This document shows positions 40,169 to 48,505 of a DNA stretch of 60,815 nucleotides, piece after piece. The notes under the pieces were generated by a model. It saw only the letters and a program-made list of their open reading frames with translations. It was not told where the DNA came from and did no database searches. Position numbers and translations under genes: made by a program. How positions within the stretch are numbered: position 1 is the first letter of the stretch; every line of letters starts with the position of its first letter. The DNA comes from an uncultured Oscillospiraceae bacterium (GTDB lineage Bacteria; Bacillota; Clostridia; Oscillospirales; Oscillospiraceae): NCBI GenBank assembly GCA_947625285.1, contig CANQNS010000012.1, positions 1 to 60,815 of the forward strand. Reading direction: 5' to 3'.

Positions 40169-43100
40169 TTACAATGCCGCGATCCGGCGCAGGCCGGCGT
40201 GGCAGTCCTCCAGGGCAAGGCCCTGGGCGGCATATCGTTTCGCCTGGGCGACGCCGCCCAGGCCCAGCCAGCCAAGAGCAGCCATATACAGGCAGTGGAC
40301 CCGGTTTTTCCGGTCCAGGTCCCCGTTGAAGATGAGAAAGTCCGGCAGGGACACGGCAAAGTAGTCCACGGTCACGTGGTCGTCCATATGCTCGTGGGCG
40401 TAGGCAATGAACCGATCGAACCGCCTGGCCGCCTCGGCGGTATCCCCCAGCGCCTCCAGGGCCTTGGCGGCGTAGTACATCATCTCCGGGGGCTGGTCAT
40501 TGTAGTAGGTAGCGGAGGTCAGCTGGAAAGGCCCCCGGGCCGCCAAGACATAGGCCCGCTCGGACTTCTCCCGGTCCGAATAGGCCCGGCCCAGCAGGTA
40601 ATTGACGTCGTTGTCCAGGCTGCCGATGAGCTTGCCTTCCCCCAGGTTCGCCGGATAGACCAGGGCCGCCTCCAGGTATTCCACGGCCCGGTCTGGGTTC
40701 GACCCGGCCTTGCCCATCAGGGCAGCCCGGTACTGGGCGGGGACCTTTCCCTCGCCCCCCTCCCAGGGGTGGAACACATGGTCCATGATGCGGTCATAGG
40801 CCTCGTCATAGGCCCCGGTCAGATTCAGCAGCGTCACGTACTCCGTATACAGGTCATCCCGGCCGGCCAGCAGCTCCCGGTGGGCCCGCATATTTTCAAG
40901 CCGCTTTTCCACGGGCTCGTTCAAGGCTTTGCAAAGCTGGTCAAGCTCAAAGAACACCCGGGCGTCGGTGGGGTCCATGGCGAAAGCGGTCTCGATGGCC
41001 TGCCGGGCCTTTGGCCCGTCGCCCTGCTTGTTATAATAGGCCAGGGCCAGATTTCGCCACACCGTGGGCAGCTTGATCCGGGCAGCGCAGCCCTCCCAAA
41101 GCTCCACCGCCTCCTGCCAGCGGCCCCGGTCGTAGAAAAGCTCTCCCAGATAATAGGCCGCCATGGAGCCGCCAGCCTGAACGGCCTTTTCCAATACCGG
41201 GATGTCCTCCAGCCGGTTGGGGAAGCAGTACAGGGAGCTGGCGCTCTCCGCCTTTTGCAGCTCCGCCTCGTCGCCGGTGCAGTAAAACCGGTAATAGTGG
41301 ACCAGCGGGCCGCCGGTCCCCGGCGACAGAGCCAGGACCCGGTCCGCCTCCCCTGCGAGGCCTGCGGCCAGGTAGGTCAGAGCCAGCTCGATATAGCTGT
41401 GCTCATCGTCCCGCAGCAGGGCCCGGAACGCATCCAGGCCCTCCCCCGTGAGCCGGTAAAGCTCGTACCGGCAGCCGTGGTCCAGAGGGTCCAGCTTTTG
41501 GGTCTCCGCCGCCAGAGCCCACGCCTCATCCGCCGCCCCGGTCAGCCGCAGCAGGGCGGTCTTCAGGGTCCGGGCTTTCAGGTTGTGCAGGCCCCGGACC
41601 AGGGACTGCTCCACAAAGTCCAGCGCCGCCGGGAAGTCCCCTTTCGCCGCCGCCAGACAGGCCAGCTCGTAAAAGGCCCTCTGCTGCAGGCTCCCGTCCC
41701 AGGCGGCCTTATAGAACGCGTCATAGGCCCCGGACAGGCCGCCGGTCCGCTTCAGCGCCAGACCCAGGTCGTAGTAGGGCTCGCAGTCGTAGGGATTGGG
41801 GTTTTTCCAGGTGGCGGCTTTTATGGCCGCCCGGAAATAGGGGACGCTCTCGGCAAACAGGCCCTTGCCGTACAGATACCGGCCATAGCCGTCGTTGAGC
41901 CGGATGTCCGACGGGTCCCGCCGCAGACCCTCCAGATAATAGGGCTCCGGGGACCGGGTGGCGTGGCGGTATTGCTCCAGATGGACCGCCGCCAGATACA
42001 GCTTTTCCGTGGTGGGAAGCTCTTCCGGGGCGGGGATGGCCTCCGCTGGGGCAGGCAGGTCCTCCGGTTCCCCGGCGGGACGCTGCTCCAAGATCGTCCG
42101 ACCGTCCCGGGTTATGGCCGCCGAAAGGGCCGACGCCTCCATGCCGGGCGCGTCGATCACCCGCTCGAACACCCCTGCCGTGGGCAGATCCAACGGGGCG
42201 GAGAATATCGTCCGGCCCCCGGCATAGACCGTGAGGACAGCTCCCTCCAGGCCGGAGGGGGTGTACACCGCCGCCCGGACCTTGCCCGCCGTCGGCATCT
42301 CCACGTTTATGGCCGCGGCAAGGCTCGCGTTTTTCACCGCGCCCACAGCCTTGTAGGGCATGAAATACTGGGTAAAGGTCTTTTCCTCATAGGGCTTCAG
42401 GAAAGTAAAATCCGGCTGGTTGTCCGTGAACACGCCGGTCATCAGCTCGATATAGGGCCCGTTGGCGTCGGTCAGGTTTCGGTCCCAGGCCCGGCCAAAA
42501 TCCCCATTGCCCCAGGTCCACTGCTTCTTGCCCGGGGACACATGGTGATCCGCGATGTGCAGCAGCCCCGCCCGCTTTTCGTGGTCGTAGTTGCCTATGA
42601 AGTCCAGATCGGAGTGATAGGCCATATAGGAGGTGGGCACGGGGATGTTCTTATAGCGGGAGATATCCGTGCCGGGAGCGTAGTCATATTTATAATAGAC
42701 CCCGTCGGCAATGGGGAATTTGGACACGTCCCGCTTGCCGTGGTCCATGACCGCGTGCACGTCCGGGGGAAACACGGACTGGGTGTGATCGTTCACCGCC
42801 ACGGCGGGATTGGCCCACCACAGAAAGGTCTGGGGCCGGTCCGTGGGGTTATAAAGCCGGCCTTTGATCTCCAGATAGGCCCTGTCCGGATAGAGGGTGA
42901 AGCCCGCCATGCCCTTGGTGTGGAACATCTTTTCCGTCTCCCCCATCCAGATCGTCACGGACCCGTCCGGGCCTTTCTCAATGACGCAGTCCACCGGATC
43001 GAAGGTGGATGGCCGGTGGTGCTGGGGCCAGTTGAACTCGATGCCCCCGGAGATCCAGGGCCCGGCCAGACCCACCAGGGCCGGCTTGATGACCTCGTTA

Positions 43101-43384
43101 TAATACACCGCGTCGTAGCCGTTGGTCTTATCGTACAGCCGCTGGACCCGGCCGCCCAGCTCCGGCAGCAGCAGGACCCGGAGATAGTCGTTTTCCAGCC
43201 AGACGGCGTCGTAGGTATGGTCGGTCTTTTTGTCCGACACGCCCTCGCACACCGGGTGGGGATACACCCGGCCGCTGGAGCCCTGATAGACCCGCTTTTC
43301 CAGAAACATGGGGTTTTTGTCGTAGGCCGCCGCCTCATAGGTGGGTATGACCAGCCTCTCCCGCTTCACCGTCACAGGACCCAT
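40169..43384 (-). CDS. DUF5107 protein with TPR repeats
   Basis: About 1071 residues. The N-terminal 390 or so match DUF5107: YDAVWLENDYLRVLLLPELG, GRVQRLYDKTNGYDAVYYN, ISGGIEFNWPQHHRPSTF and WWANPAVAVNDHTQ, which read like a galactose-mutarotase or glycan-enzyme beta fold. A short beta domain follows, and from about 475 to the end there are tetratricopeptide-type helical repeats (LRRDPSDIRLNDGYGRYLYG; IKLPTVWRNLALAYYNKQGD). There is no signal peptide, so it is cytoplasmic. Members are often found with carbohydrate genes, but I know of no proven activity. I prefer the ATG with GGGAGG eight bases upstream over a TTG six codons earlier. Confidence 0.85.
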   Translation of the reverse strand: MGPVTVKRERLVIPTYEAAAYDKNPMFLEKRVYQGSSGRVYPHPVCEGVSDKKTDHTYDAVWLENDYLRVLLLPELGGRVQRLYDKTNGYDAVYYNEVIKPALVGLAGPWISGGIEFNWPQHHRPSTFDPVDCVIEKGPDGSVTIWMGETEKMFHTKGMAGFTLYPDRAYLEIKGRLYNPTDRPQTFLWWANPAVAVNDHTQSVFPPDVHAVMDHGKRDVSKFPIADGVYYKYDYAPGTDISRYKNIPVPTSYMAYHSDLDFIGNYDHEKRAGLLHIADHHVSPGKKQWTWGNGDFGRAWDRNLTDANGPYIELMTGVFTDNQPDFTFLKPYEEKTFTQYFMPYKAVGAVKNASLAAAINVEMPTAGKVRAAVYTPSGLEGAVLTVYAGGRTIFSAPLDLPTAGVFERVIDAPGMEASALSAAITRDGRTILEQRPAGEPEDLPAPAEAIPAPEELPTTEKLYLAAVHLEQYRHATRSPEPYYLEGLRRDPSDIRLNDGYGRYLYGKGLFAESVPYFRAAIKAATWKNPNPYDCEPYYDLGLALKRTGGLSGAYDAFYKAAWDGSLQQRAFYELACLAAAKGDFPAALDFVEQSLVRGLHNLKARTLKTALLRLTGAADEAWALAAETQKLDPLDHGCRYELYRLTGEGLDAFRALLRDDEHSYIELALTYLAAGLAGEADRVLALSPGTGGPLVHYYRFYCTGDEAELQKAESASSLYCFPNRLEDIPVLEKAVQAGGSMAAYYLGELFYDRGRWQEAVELWEGCAARIKLPTVWRNLALAYYNKQGDGPKARQAIETAFAMDPTDARVFFELDQLCKALNEPVEKRLENMRAHRELLAGRDDLYTEYVTLLNLTGAYDEAYDRIMDHVFHPWEGGEGKVPAQYRAALMGKAGSNPDRAVEYLEAALVYPANLGEGKLIGSLDNDVNYLLGRAYSDREKSERAYVLAARGPFQLTSATYYNDQPPEMMYYAAKALEALGDTAEAARRFDRFIAYAHEHMDDHVTVDYFAVSLPDFLIFNGDLDRKNRVHCLYMAALGWLGLGGVAQAKRYAAQGLALEDCHAGLRRIAAL

Positions 43385-43461
43385 AGCCGCATCCTCCCGC
43401 AAAATGGTTTGTGGGACTAGTATACAATGTCTTGCTGTCTATGGCAACGGAGCGTTTCACA

Positions 43462-43497
43462 AAAAACGGGCGGGCGCGTCTGCGCCCGCCCGTTTTT
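43462..43497. terminator. terminator after the Na/Pi cotransporter
   Basis: AAAAACGGGCGGGCGC pairs perfectly with GCGCCCGCCCGTTTTT across GTCT. It works for the minus-strand transporter gene and would also act on the plus strand. Confidence 0.9.
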
Positions 43498-43510
43498 CGC
43501 GTCCGCGCCC

Positions 43511-45277
43511 TCAGCCGGCGGCGGGGGCGTATTTTTTCAGATATCCCTCGTACCGCTCCAAAAACCGCTCCCGGTCCCCACGGACGGCCCGGACGGATTC
43601 GTGGATGCTCAGGCTGCCCAGGGCCGCGTCGATGACGCACCCGGCGATGTTGGAGCAGTGGTCGCTGACCCGCTCCAGGTCCGTCAGAAGGTCGTTCCAC
43701 ACGAACCCCGCCCCGATGGAGCACCTGCCCTGCTGCAGCCGCTGGATGTGGTGGGTCCGGAAGGTCTCTTTCAAGAGGTCCACCACCTGTTCCAGCGGCT
43801 CCACCTGCTCCGCCGCGGCCATGTCCCTGTCCAGGAACGCCCGCAGGCTCAGGCCCAGTATCTCCTCCACCGCGGCCGTGAGGGTGTCCATCTCCGCCGT
43901 GGCGGCCGGGCTCAGGGCAAGCTCCTTGGCGTTTAGCTCCTCCACGGACTGAACGATGTTCACCGCGTGGTCCCCGATGCGCTCAAAGTCCCCGATGACC
44001 TTCAAAAGCTCGGCGGCCTCGCCGCTGTCATGCTCGCTGATCTGCTCCGCGCTGAGCTTTACGAGATAGGTGCCCAGGATGTCCTCGTAGTGGTCGGACC
44101 GTTCCTCCCCGTCCCGGACCCTTTGCGCCAGCTCCGGGGTATAGCCCCGGATGGCGGACATGGCGTCGGTCAGCGCGCCCGCGGCGCACGCCGCCATATC
44201 CGAGGCCACGGACCGGCACCGCTCCAGGGCGATGGGCGGCGTAGCCAGCAGCCGCTCGTCCAGCTCGCTGGGCGTCTCCGGCCCTTTGGCGTCCGGCACC
44301 AGGCGGCACACCAGCCGTTCCAGATACCCGCTCATGGGCAGCAGCAGCCCGGTACACAGCACGTTGAAGATCGAATGGGCCACGGCGATGCCCAGCAGGG
44401 ACGCGCTCTCATCCAGCAGCGCGGGAGAGAACGCCACCCGCGCCAAGCAGAACGCGCTCAGCCACACCGCCGTGCCGATCACGTTGAAGCACAGGTGCAC
44501 CAGCGCGGCCCGCTTGGCGTTCCTGTTGGTACCCACGGCGGACAGCAGGGCCGTGACGCAGGTGCCGATGTTCTGGCCCATGATGATGGGGATGGCCGCG
44601 CCGTAGCTGACCTGGCCCGTGACGGCCAACGCCTGCAAAATGCCCACCGACGCGGAGCTGGACTGGATAACGGCCGTCAGGGCCGCCCCCGCCAGCACCC
44701 CCAGAACGGGGTTTTTGAACAGCAGGAACGCCTGCCGGAACCCGGGCTCGTCCCCCAGGCCCGCCACCGCGCCGGACATGGTCACCATGCCGAACATCAG
44801 CGTGGCGAAGCCCAGCAGGATCACGCCCGTGTCCTTCTTCCTGTCGGAGCGGCAGAACATATAAAAAATGACGCCCACCAACGCCAGGACCGGGGTAAAG
44901 GAGCTGGGCTTCAAAAGCTGAATGAAAAGACTCCCGCCGTCGATGCCCGCCAGGGATAATATCCAGGCCGTGACGGTGGTGCCGATGTTGGCTCCCATGA
45001 TCACGTTGACGGCCTGGCCCAAGGTCATGAGGCCGGAGTTGACGAAGCCCACCACCATGACCGTGGCGGCGGAGGAGCTCTGGATCACCGCCGTGACGGC
45101 CAGGCCCGTCAGCAGCCCCGCCAGCTTTCCGGTGGTCAGCCTTCCAAGCAGGCTCCGCAGGCCGCCGCCGGCCCGCCGCTCCAACGCCTGGCCCATCACG
45201 CTCATGCCGAACAAAAACAGGCTCAGTCCCCCCGCCAGGGACAGAAGATCGAAGATATCCACGCGAACGCCCCCCAT
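43511..45277 (-). CDS. Na/phosphate cotransporter with PhoU-like C-terminal domain
   Basis: A 588-residue protein. Residues 1 to about 320 carry two Na_Pi_cotrans repeats, each with the conserved glutamine-serine motif: TAVIQSSSAATVMVVGFVN and TAVIQSSSASVGILQAL, plus GANIGTTVTAW and GQNIGTCVTAL. Residues about 340-580 are helical and PhoU-like (DFERIGDHAVNIVQ and DLERVSDHCSNIAG). It should import phosphate with Na+, with the PhoU-like tail in regulation. The start could be the ATG at 45277 or a GTG five codons later that follows a GGGGGG stretch. It is alone on its strand. Confidence 0.92.
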   Translation of the reverse strand: MGGVRVDIFDLLSLAGGLSLFLFGMSVMGQALERRAGGGLRSLLGRLTTGKLAGLLTGLAVTAVIQSSSAATVMVVGFVNSGLMTLGQAVNVIMGANIGTTVTAWILSLAGIDGGSLFIQLLKPSSFTPVLALVGVIFYMFCRSDRKKDTGVILLGFATLMFGMVTMSGAVAGLGDEPGFRQAFLLFKNPVLGVLAGAALTAVIQSSSASVGILQALAVTGQVSYGAAIPIIMGQNIGTCVTALLSAVGTNRNAKRAALVHLCFNVIGTAVWLSAFCLARVAFSPALLDESASLLGIAVAHSIFNVLCTGLLLPMSGYLERLVCRLVPDAKGPETPSELDERLLATPPIALERCRSVASDMAACAAGALTDAMSAIRGYTPELAQRVRDGEERSDHYEDILGTYLVKLSAEQISEHDSGEAAELLKVIGDFERIGDHAVNIVQSVEELNAKELALSPAATAEMDTLTAAVEEILGLSLRAFLDRDMAAAEQVEPLEQVVDLLKETFRTHHIQRLQQGRCSIGAGFVWNDLLTDLERVSDHCSNIAGCVIDAALGSLSIHESVRAVRGDRERFLERYEGYLKKYAPAAG

Positions 45278-45417
45278 TTTGGATGGTCTGTCTCCATCCT
45301 AACGGACCATTGTAAAGTCCGCTACCGGGGGAATGTAAGATCCGTGTAAAGCCCCGCCGGTTCTATCCGCTCCCCCGCCACGCATAGACTGTGGCAAGGT
45401 AAGGCAAGGGAAGTGGT

Positions 45418-45672
45418 ATGTGCGTGCGAGAGGATATCGAACAGCGGGCCAGGGACCTGGCTTTGTACATCGTGGAGAATAACGCCACCGTCCGGGACGC
45501 GGCGGTGCATTTTCGGATAAGCAAATCCACTGTGCACAAGGACCTGTCTGAGCGGCTGCGCCATGTGGACCGGCCCCTGTACGCCCAGGCCAGGGCTGTG
45601 CTGGAGCGAAACAAGGCCGAGCGGCACCTGCGCGGCGGCGAGGCCACCCGCCGGAAATACAAAGGCAGCTGA
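45418..45672 (+). CDS. spoIIID: sporulation transcription factor SpoIIID
   Basis: An 84-residue DNA-binding protein. The helix-turn-helix TVRDAAVHFRISKSTVHKDL and the tail RHLRGGEATRRKYKG match SpoIIID closely in sequence and length. SpoIIID controls mother-cell genes during spore formation, together with sigma-E and sigma-K. This is good evidence for a spore-forming Firmicute. It is a single gene with its own terminator. Confidence 0.95.
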   Translation: MCVREDIEQRARDLALYIVENNATVRDAAVHFRISKSTVHKDLSERLRHVDRPLYAQARAVLERNKAERHLRGGEATRRKYKGS

Positions 45673-45678
45673 ATACGG

Positions 45679-45707
45679 AAAGCCGGGCGTGTGAACGCCC
45701 GGCTTTG
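45679..45707 (+). terminator. spoIIID terminator
   Basis: AGCCGGGCGT pairs with ACGCCCGGCT across GTGA, followed by TTGCTT. Confidence 0.85.
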
Positions 45708-45732
45708 CTTCATATAAACCGCTCCTTTTTCC

Positions 45733-45761
45733 TTGACATGTCCGGGCCCAAATGGTAAGTT
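45733..45761 (+). promoter_or_regulatory. promoter of the methionine-gamma-lyase-family gene
   Basis: TTGACA (45733-45738) and a weak TAAGTT (45756-45761) are 17 bases apart, about 26 bases before the start codon. Confidence 0.5.
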
Positions 45762-45786
45762 ATCCTAGGGTAAAGGAGAGCTTATC

Positions 45787-47070
45787 ATGCAAAAAATGTA
45801 CGAGGCCCTGGGCGTCAGCCGGGCGGTATATGAATACGGCGAGAGCGTGCTGGCCGGGCTGCGGGAGCGGTTCGACGCCATCGACGCCACCGCCGAGTAT
45901 AACCAGGCCAAGGTTTTGGCCGCCATGCAAAAGAGCCGGGTCAGCGGGGCCTGTTTCGCCACCAGCACCGGCTACGGCTACAACGACCTGGGCCGGGAGA
46001 CCCTGGAGGACGTGTACGCCGCCTGCTTCCACACGGAAGCGGCCCTGGTCCGGCCCCAGATCACCTGCGGCACCCACGCCCTGGCCCTGGCCCTTGGCGC
46101 CAATCTCCGGCCCGGGGACGAGCTCCTCTCCCCGGTGGGCGCGCCCTACGACACCTTGGAGGAGGTCATCGGCATCCGCCCCTCCCCCGGGTCCCTGGCC
46201 GAGTACGGCGTCACATATCGGCAGGCGGACCTTCTTCCCGACGGCTCTTTTGACTTTGACGCCATCCGCGCCGCCATCAACGACAAGACCCGGCTCGTCA
46301 CCATCCAGCGGTCCAAGGGCTACGCCACCCGGCCCAGCTTTTCCGTGGACCAGATCGGCCGGCTGATCGCCTTTTGCAAGAGCGTGAAGCCGGACGTGCT
46401 GTGCATGGTGGACAACTGCTACGGCGAGTTCGTGGAGCGGACGGAGCCCTCCGACGTGGGCGCGGATATGACGGTGGGCTCTCTCATCAAAAACCCCGGC
46501 GGGGGCCTGGCCGCCGCGGGGGGCTATATCTGCGGCACGGGGCCTTGCGTGGAGGCATGCGCCCGGCGGCTCACCGCCCCGGGCCTGGGCAAAGAGGTGG
46601 GCGCGAACCTGGGCCAGCTTCCCGGTATGTACCAGGGCTTTTTCCTGGCCCCCACCGTCACCGCCGGGGCTTTGAAGGGCGCGATCTTCGCCGCCAATAT
46701 CTATGAGAGGCTGGGCTTCGCCTGCGTGCCCGACGCCGCAGAGCCCCGCCACGACATCATCCAGGCGGTGACGCTGGGCTCGGCGGAGCGGATGGAGGCC
46801 TTTTGCCTGGGCATCCAGGCCGCCGCGCCGGTGGACAGCCACGTGACGCCGGTGCCCTGGCCCATGCCGGGCTACGACAGCGACGTGATCATGGCCGCCG
46901 GGGCCTTCGTCCAGGGCTCCTCCATCGAGCTTTCCGCCGACGGGCCCATCCGGCCCCCCTACGCCGTCTACTTCCAGGGCGGGCTCACCTGGTACCACGC
47001 CAAGACGGGCATCCTCATGAGCCTGCAAAAACTGTACGAAAGAGGTCTTGTGGACCTGAGAGGGATATGA
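45787..47070 (+). CDS. methionine-gamma-lyase-family PLP protein (YnbB type)
   Basis: A 427-residue PLP protein of the Cys/Met-metabolism fold, the group often annotated as aluminium resistance protein. Motifs are YGYNDLGRETLEDVYA, QITCGTHALALAL, CMVDNCYGEFVE and the PLP lysine in VGSLIKNPGGGLA. The family is thought to cleave sulphur amino acids, but direct evidence is thin. Four bases later comes a DMT transporter, so the pair may process and export a metabolite. ATG follows AAAGGAGAGC. Confidence 0.9.
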   Translation: MQKMYEALGVSRAVYEYGESVLAGLRERFDAIDATAEYNQAKVLAAMQKSRVSGACFATSTGYGYNDLGRETLEDVYAACFHTEAALVRPQITCGTHALALALGANLRPGDELLSPVGAPYDTLEEVIGIRPSPGSLAEYGVTYRQADLLPDGSFDFDAIRAAINDKTRLVTIQRSKGYATRPSFSVDQIGRLIAFCKSVKPDVLCMVDNCYGEFVERTEPSDVGADMTVGSLIKNPGGGLAAAGGYICGTGPCVEACARRLTAPGLGKEVGANLGQLPGMYQGFFLAPTVTAGALKGAIFAANIYERLGFACVPDAAEPRHDIIQAVTLGSAERMEAFCLGIQAAAPVDSHVTPVPWPMPGYDSDVIMAAGAFVQGSSIELSADGPIRPPYAVYFQGGLTWYHAKTGILMSLQKLYERGLVDLRGI

Positions 47071-47073
47071 GAT

Positions 47074-47997
47074 ATGAGTTGGTTCTGGCTTTCCGTGGTG
47101 GCCCTGCTGTGCTGGAGCGGCTCCGATCTGTTCTCCAAGATCGGCTGCCGGGACCAGGGCGATAAGACCTCCCACCTGAAGATGGTGGTGGCCGTGGGCG
47201 CGGTCATGGGCGTCCACGCCGCCGTGGAGGTGTTCGTCCAGGGCGTGCACATCGACATGCAGACCATCGTCACTTACCTGCCCGTGAGCCTTTTGTATAT
47301 CCTCTCCATGACCCTGGGCTACCTGGGCCTGCGGTACATAGAGCTGTCTGTGTCCAGCCCCATCTGCAACTCCTCCGGCGCGCTGGTGGCCGTCATCACC
47401 CTGGCGACGGCGGGACTGGGCTCCATCTCCGCCCTGCAGCTGGGTGCCACGGCCCTGGTGTGCGTGGGGGTGGTGGCCCTGGGCTTCGTGGATATGCACG
47501 AGGACGACGCCGCCCGGGCGGCCCGGCAGAGCATCTCCAACTACAAATACGCCAGGAGCTTCATCGCCATATTGCTGCCGGTGCTGTACTGCGTGCTGGA
47601 CGCGGCGGGCACCTTTGCCGACAGCCTGGTGCTGGAGCGGCTGGACGAGGACAGCGCCAACGTGGCCTATGAGCTGACGTTCCTGGCCGCCGGGCTGGTG
47701 TGCCTGGCGGTCCTGCTGGCGAAAAAAGAGCGGTTCACGCTCCGGCAGGAGACGCCCAAGTACGTCGGCGCGTGCTTTGAGACCGCCGGGCAGCTGGCCT
47801 ACATTTACGCCCTGGCGGACGCGGAGCATGTCGCCATGTCCGCGCCCATCATCTCCGGCTACTGCCTGGCCTCCGTAGTGTGGAGCCGGCTGTTTTTGAA
47901 GGAAAAGCTCTCCTGGAAGCACTATGTCTGCATCGGCCTTGCCATCGCGGGCATCGTGCTGCTGGGCCTTTCCGACGGCCTGACCGGGGACGTGTAG
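47074..47997 (+). CDS. DMT-superfamily (EamA-type) transporter
   Basis: A 307-residue protein with ten membrane segments in two EamA-like halves: WFWLSVVALLCWSGSDLFSK at the start, YIELSVSSPICNSSGALVAV in half 1 and AMSAPIISGYCLASVVWSRL in half 2. Family members export or exchange amino acids and other metabolites. It appears to be in an operon with the PLP gene just upstream. Substrate is not known. Confidence 0.88.
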   Translation: MSWFWLSVVALLCWSGSDLFSKIGCRDQGDKTSHLKMVVAVGAVMGVHAAVEVFVQGVHIDMQTIVTYLPVSLLYILSMTLGYLGLRYIELSVSSPICNSSGALVAVITLATAGLGSISALQLGATALVCVGVVALGFVDMHEDDAARAARQSISNYKYARSFIAILLPVLYCVLDAAGTFADSLVLERLDEDSANVAYELTFLAAGLVCLAVLLAKKERFTLRQETPKYVGACFETAGQLAYIYALADAEHVAMSAPIISGYCLASVVWSRLFLKEKLSWKHYVCIGLAIAGIVLLGLSDGLTGDV

Positions 47998-48019
47998 GGC
48001 GGCCAACGCGCCAAACGAT

Positions 48020-48052
48020 CCGCCTCCCTCTGGCGGGGGAGGCGGGCTTTTT
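48020..48052 (+). terminator. terminator after the DMT transporter
   Basis: CCGCCTCCC pairs with GGGAGGCGG across a short loop, followed by GCTTTTTA. Confidence 0.85.
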
Positions 48053-48064
48053 ATACTTTCTCAA

Positions 48065-48129
48065 ACTATCACAATAGTGTTGACAAGGCCGCACTATTGT
48101 GGTAGTGTATAGTAAACTATCGTGATAGT
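48065..48129 (+). promoter_or_regulatory. blaI-type promoter with three operator palindromes
   Basis: Three near-identical palindromes occur: ACTATCACAATAGT (48065-48078), ACTATTGTGGTAGT (48093-48106) and ACTATCGTGATAGT (48116-48129). A TTGACA box (48080-48085) and TATAGT (48108-48113) lie among them but 22 bases apart, so one of the two may not be used as such. The set is the likely binding array for the BlaI-family repressor encoded 18 bases downstream. Confidence 0.85.
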
Positions 48130-48146
48130 GCAAGGAGGCCGACAGG

Positions 48147-48500
48147 ATGAAGCTATACGATTCGGAGCTGAAGGTGATGGACGTGCTGTGGCGGCAGGGG
48201 GACACCACCGCCAAGCGGATCAGTGACATTTTGGCCCAGAGCGTGGGCTGGAACATGAACACCACCTACACGGTCATCAAAAAGTGCATCGCCAAGGGGG
48301 CCATCCGCCGGTCGGAGCCCAACTTTCTCTGCCATGCCCTTGTCACGAAGGACGCGGTCCGGGCGGCGGAGGCCGGGGCCCTGCTGGACAAGCTCTTCGA
48401 CGGCTCACCGGAGCTGCTGTTCGCCTCCCTGCTGGGGGGCGGGACCTTGACCCGGGAGCAGATCGACCGGCTCCGGGACTGGATCGACCGGCAGGGGTGA
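48147..48500 (+). CDS. BlaI/MecI/CopY-family repressor
   Basis: A 117-residue winged-helix repressor. The N-terminus LYDSELKVMDVLWRQGDTTA and the recognition segment MNTTYTVIKKCIAKGAIRR are typical of BlaI. The C-terminal half should dimerise (FASLLGGGTLTREQIDRLRD). It is paired with a BlaR1-type metalloprotease gene that starts six bases after its stop. In the classical system the sensor activates cleavage of the repressor. ATG follows CAAGGAGG. Confidence 0.93.
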   Translation: MKLYDSELKVMDVLWRQGDTTAKRISDILAQSVGWNMNTTYTVIKKCIAKGAIRRSEPNFLCHALVTKDAVRAAEAGALLDKLFDGSPELLFASLLGGGTLTREQIDRLRDWIDRQG

Positions 48501-48505
48501 ACGCC

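Noticed and set aside
40199-43420. A 1073-residue plus-strand reading frame opposite the DUF5107 gene
   Set aside because: It is antisense to a gene with clear domain motifs, is rich in low-complexity Gly, Val, Gln and Arg, and has no recognisable domain. High GC removes stop codons on the opposite strand.
45760-48006. A 748-residue minus-strand frame over the PLP protein and DMT transporter genes
   Set aside because: Covers two well-supported genes on the other strand and shows only low-complexity composition.
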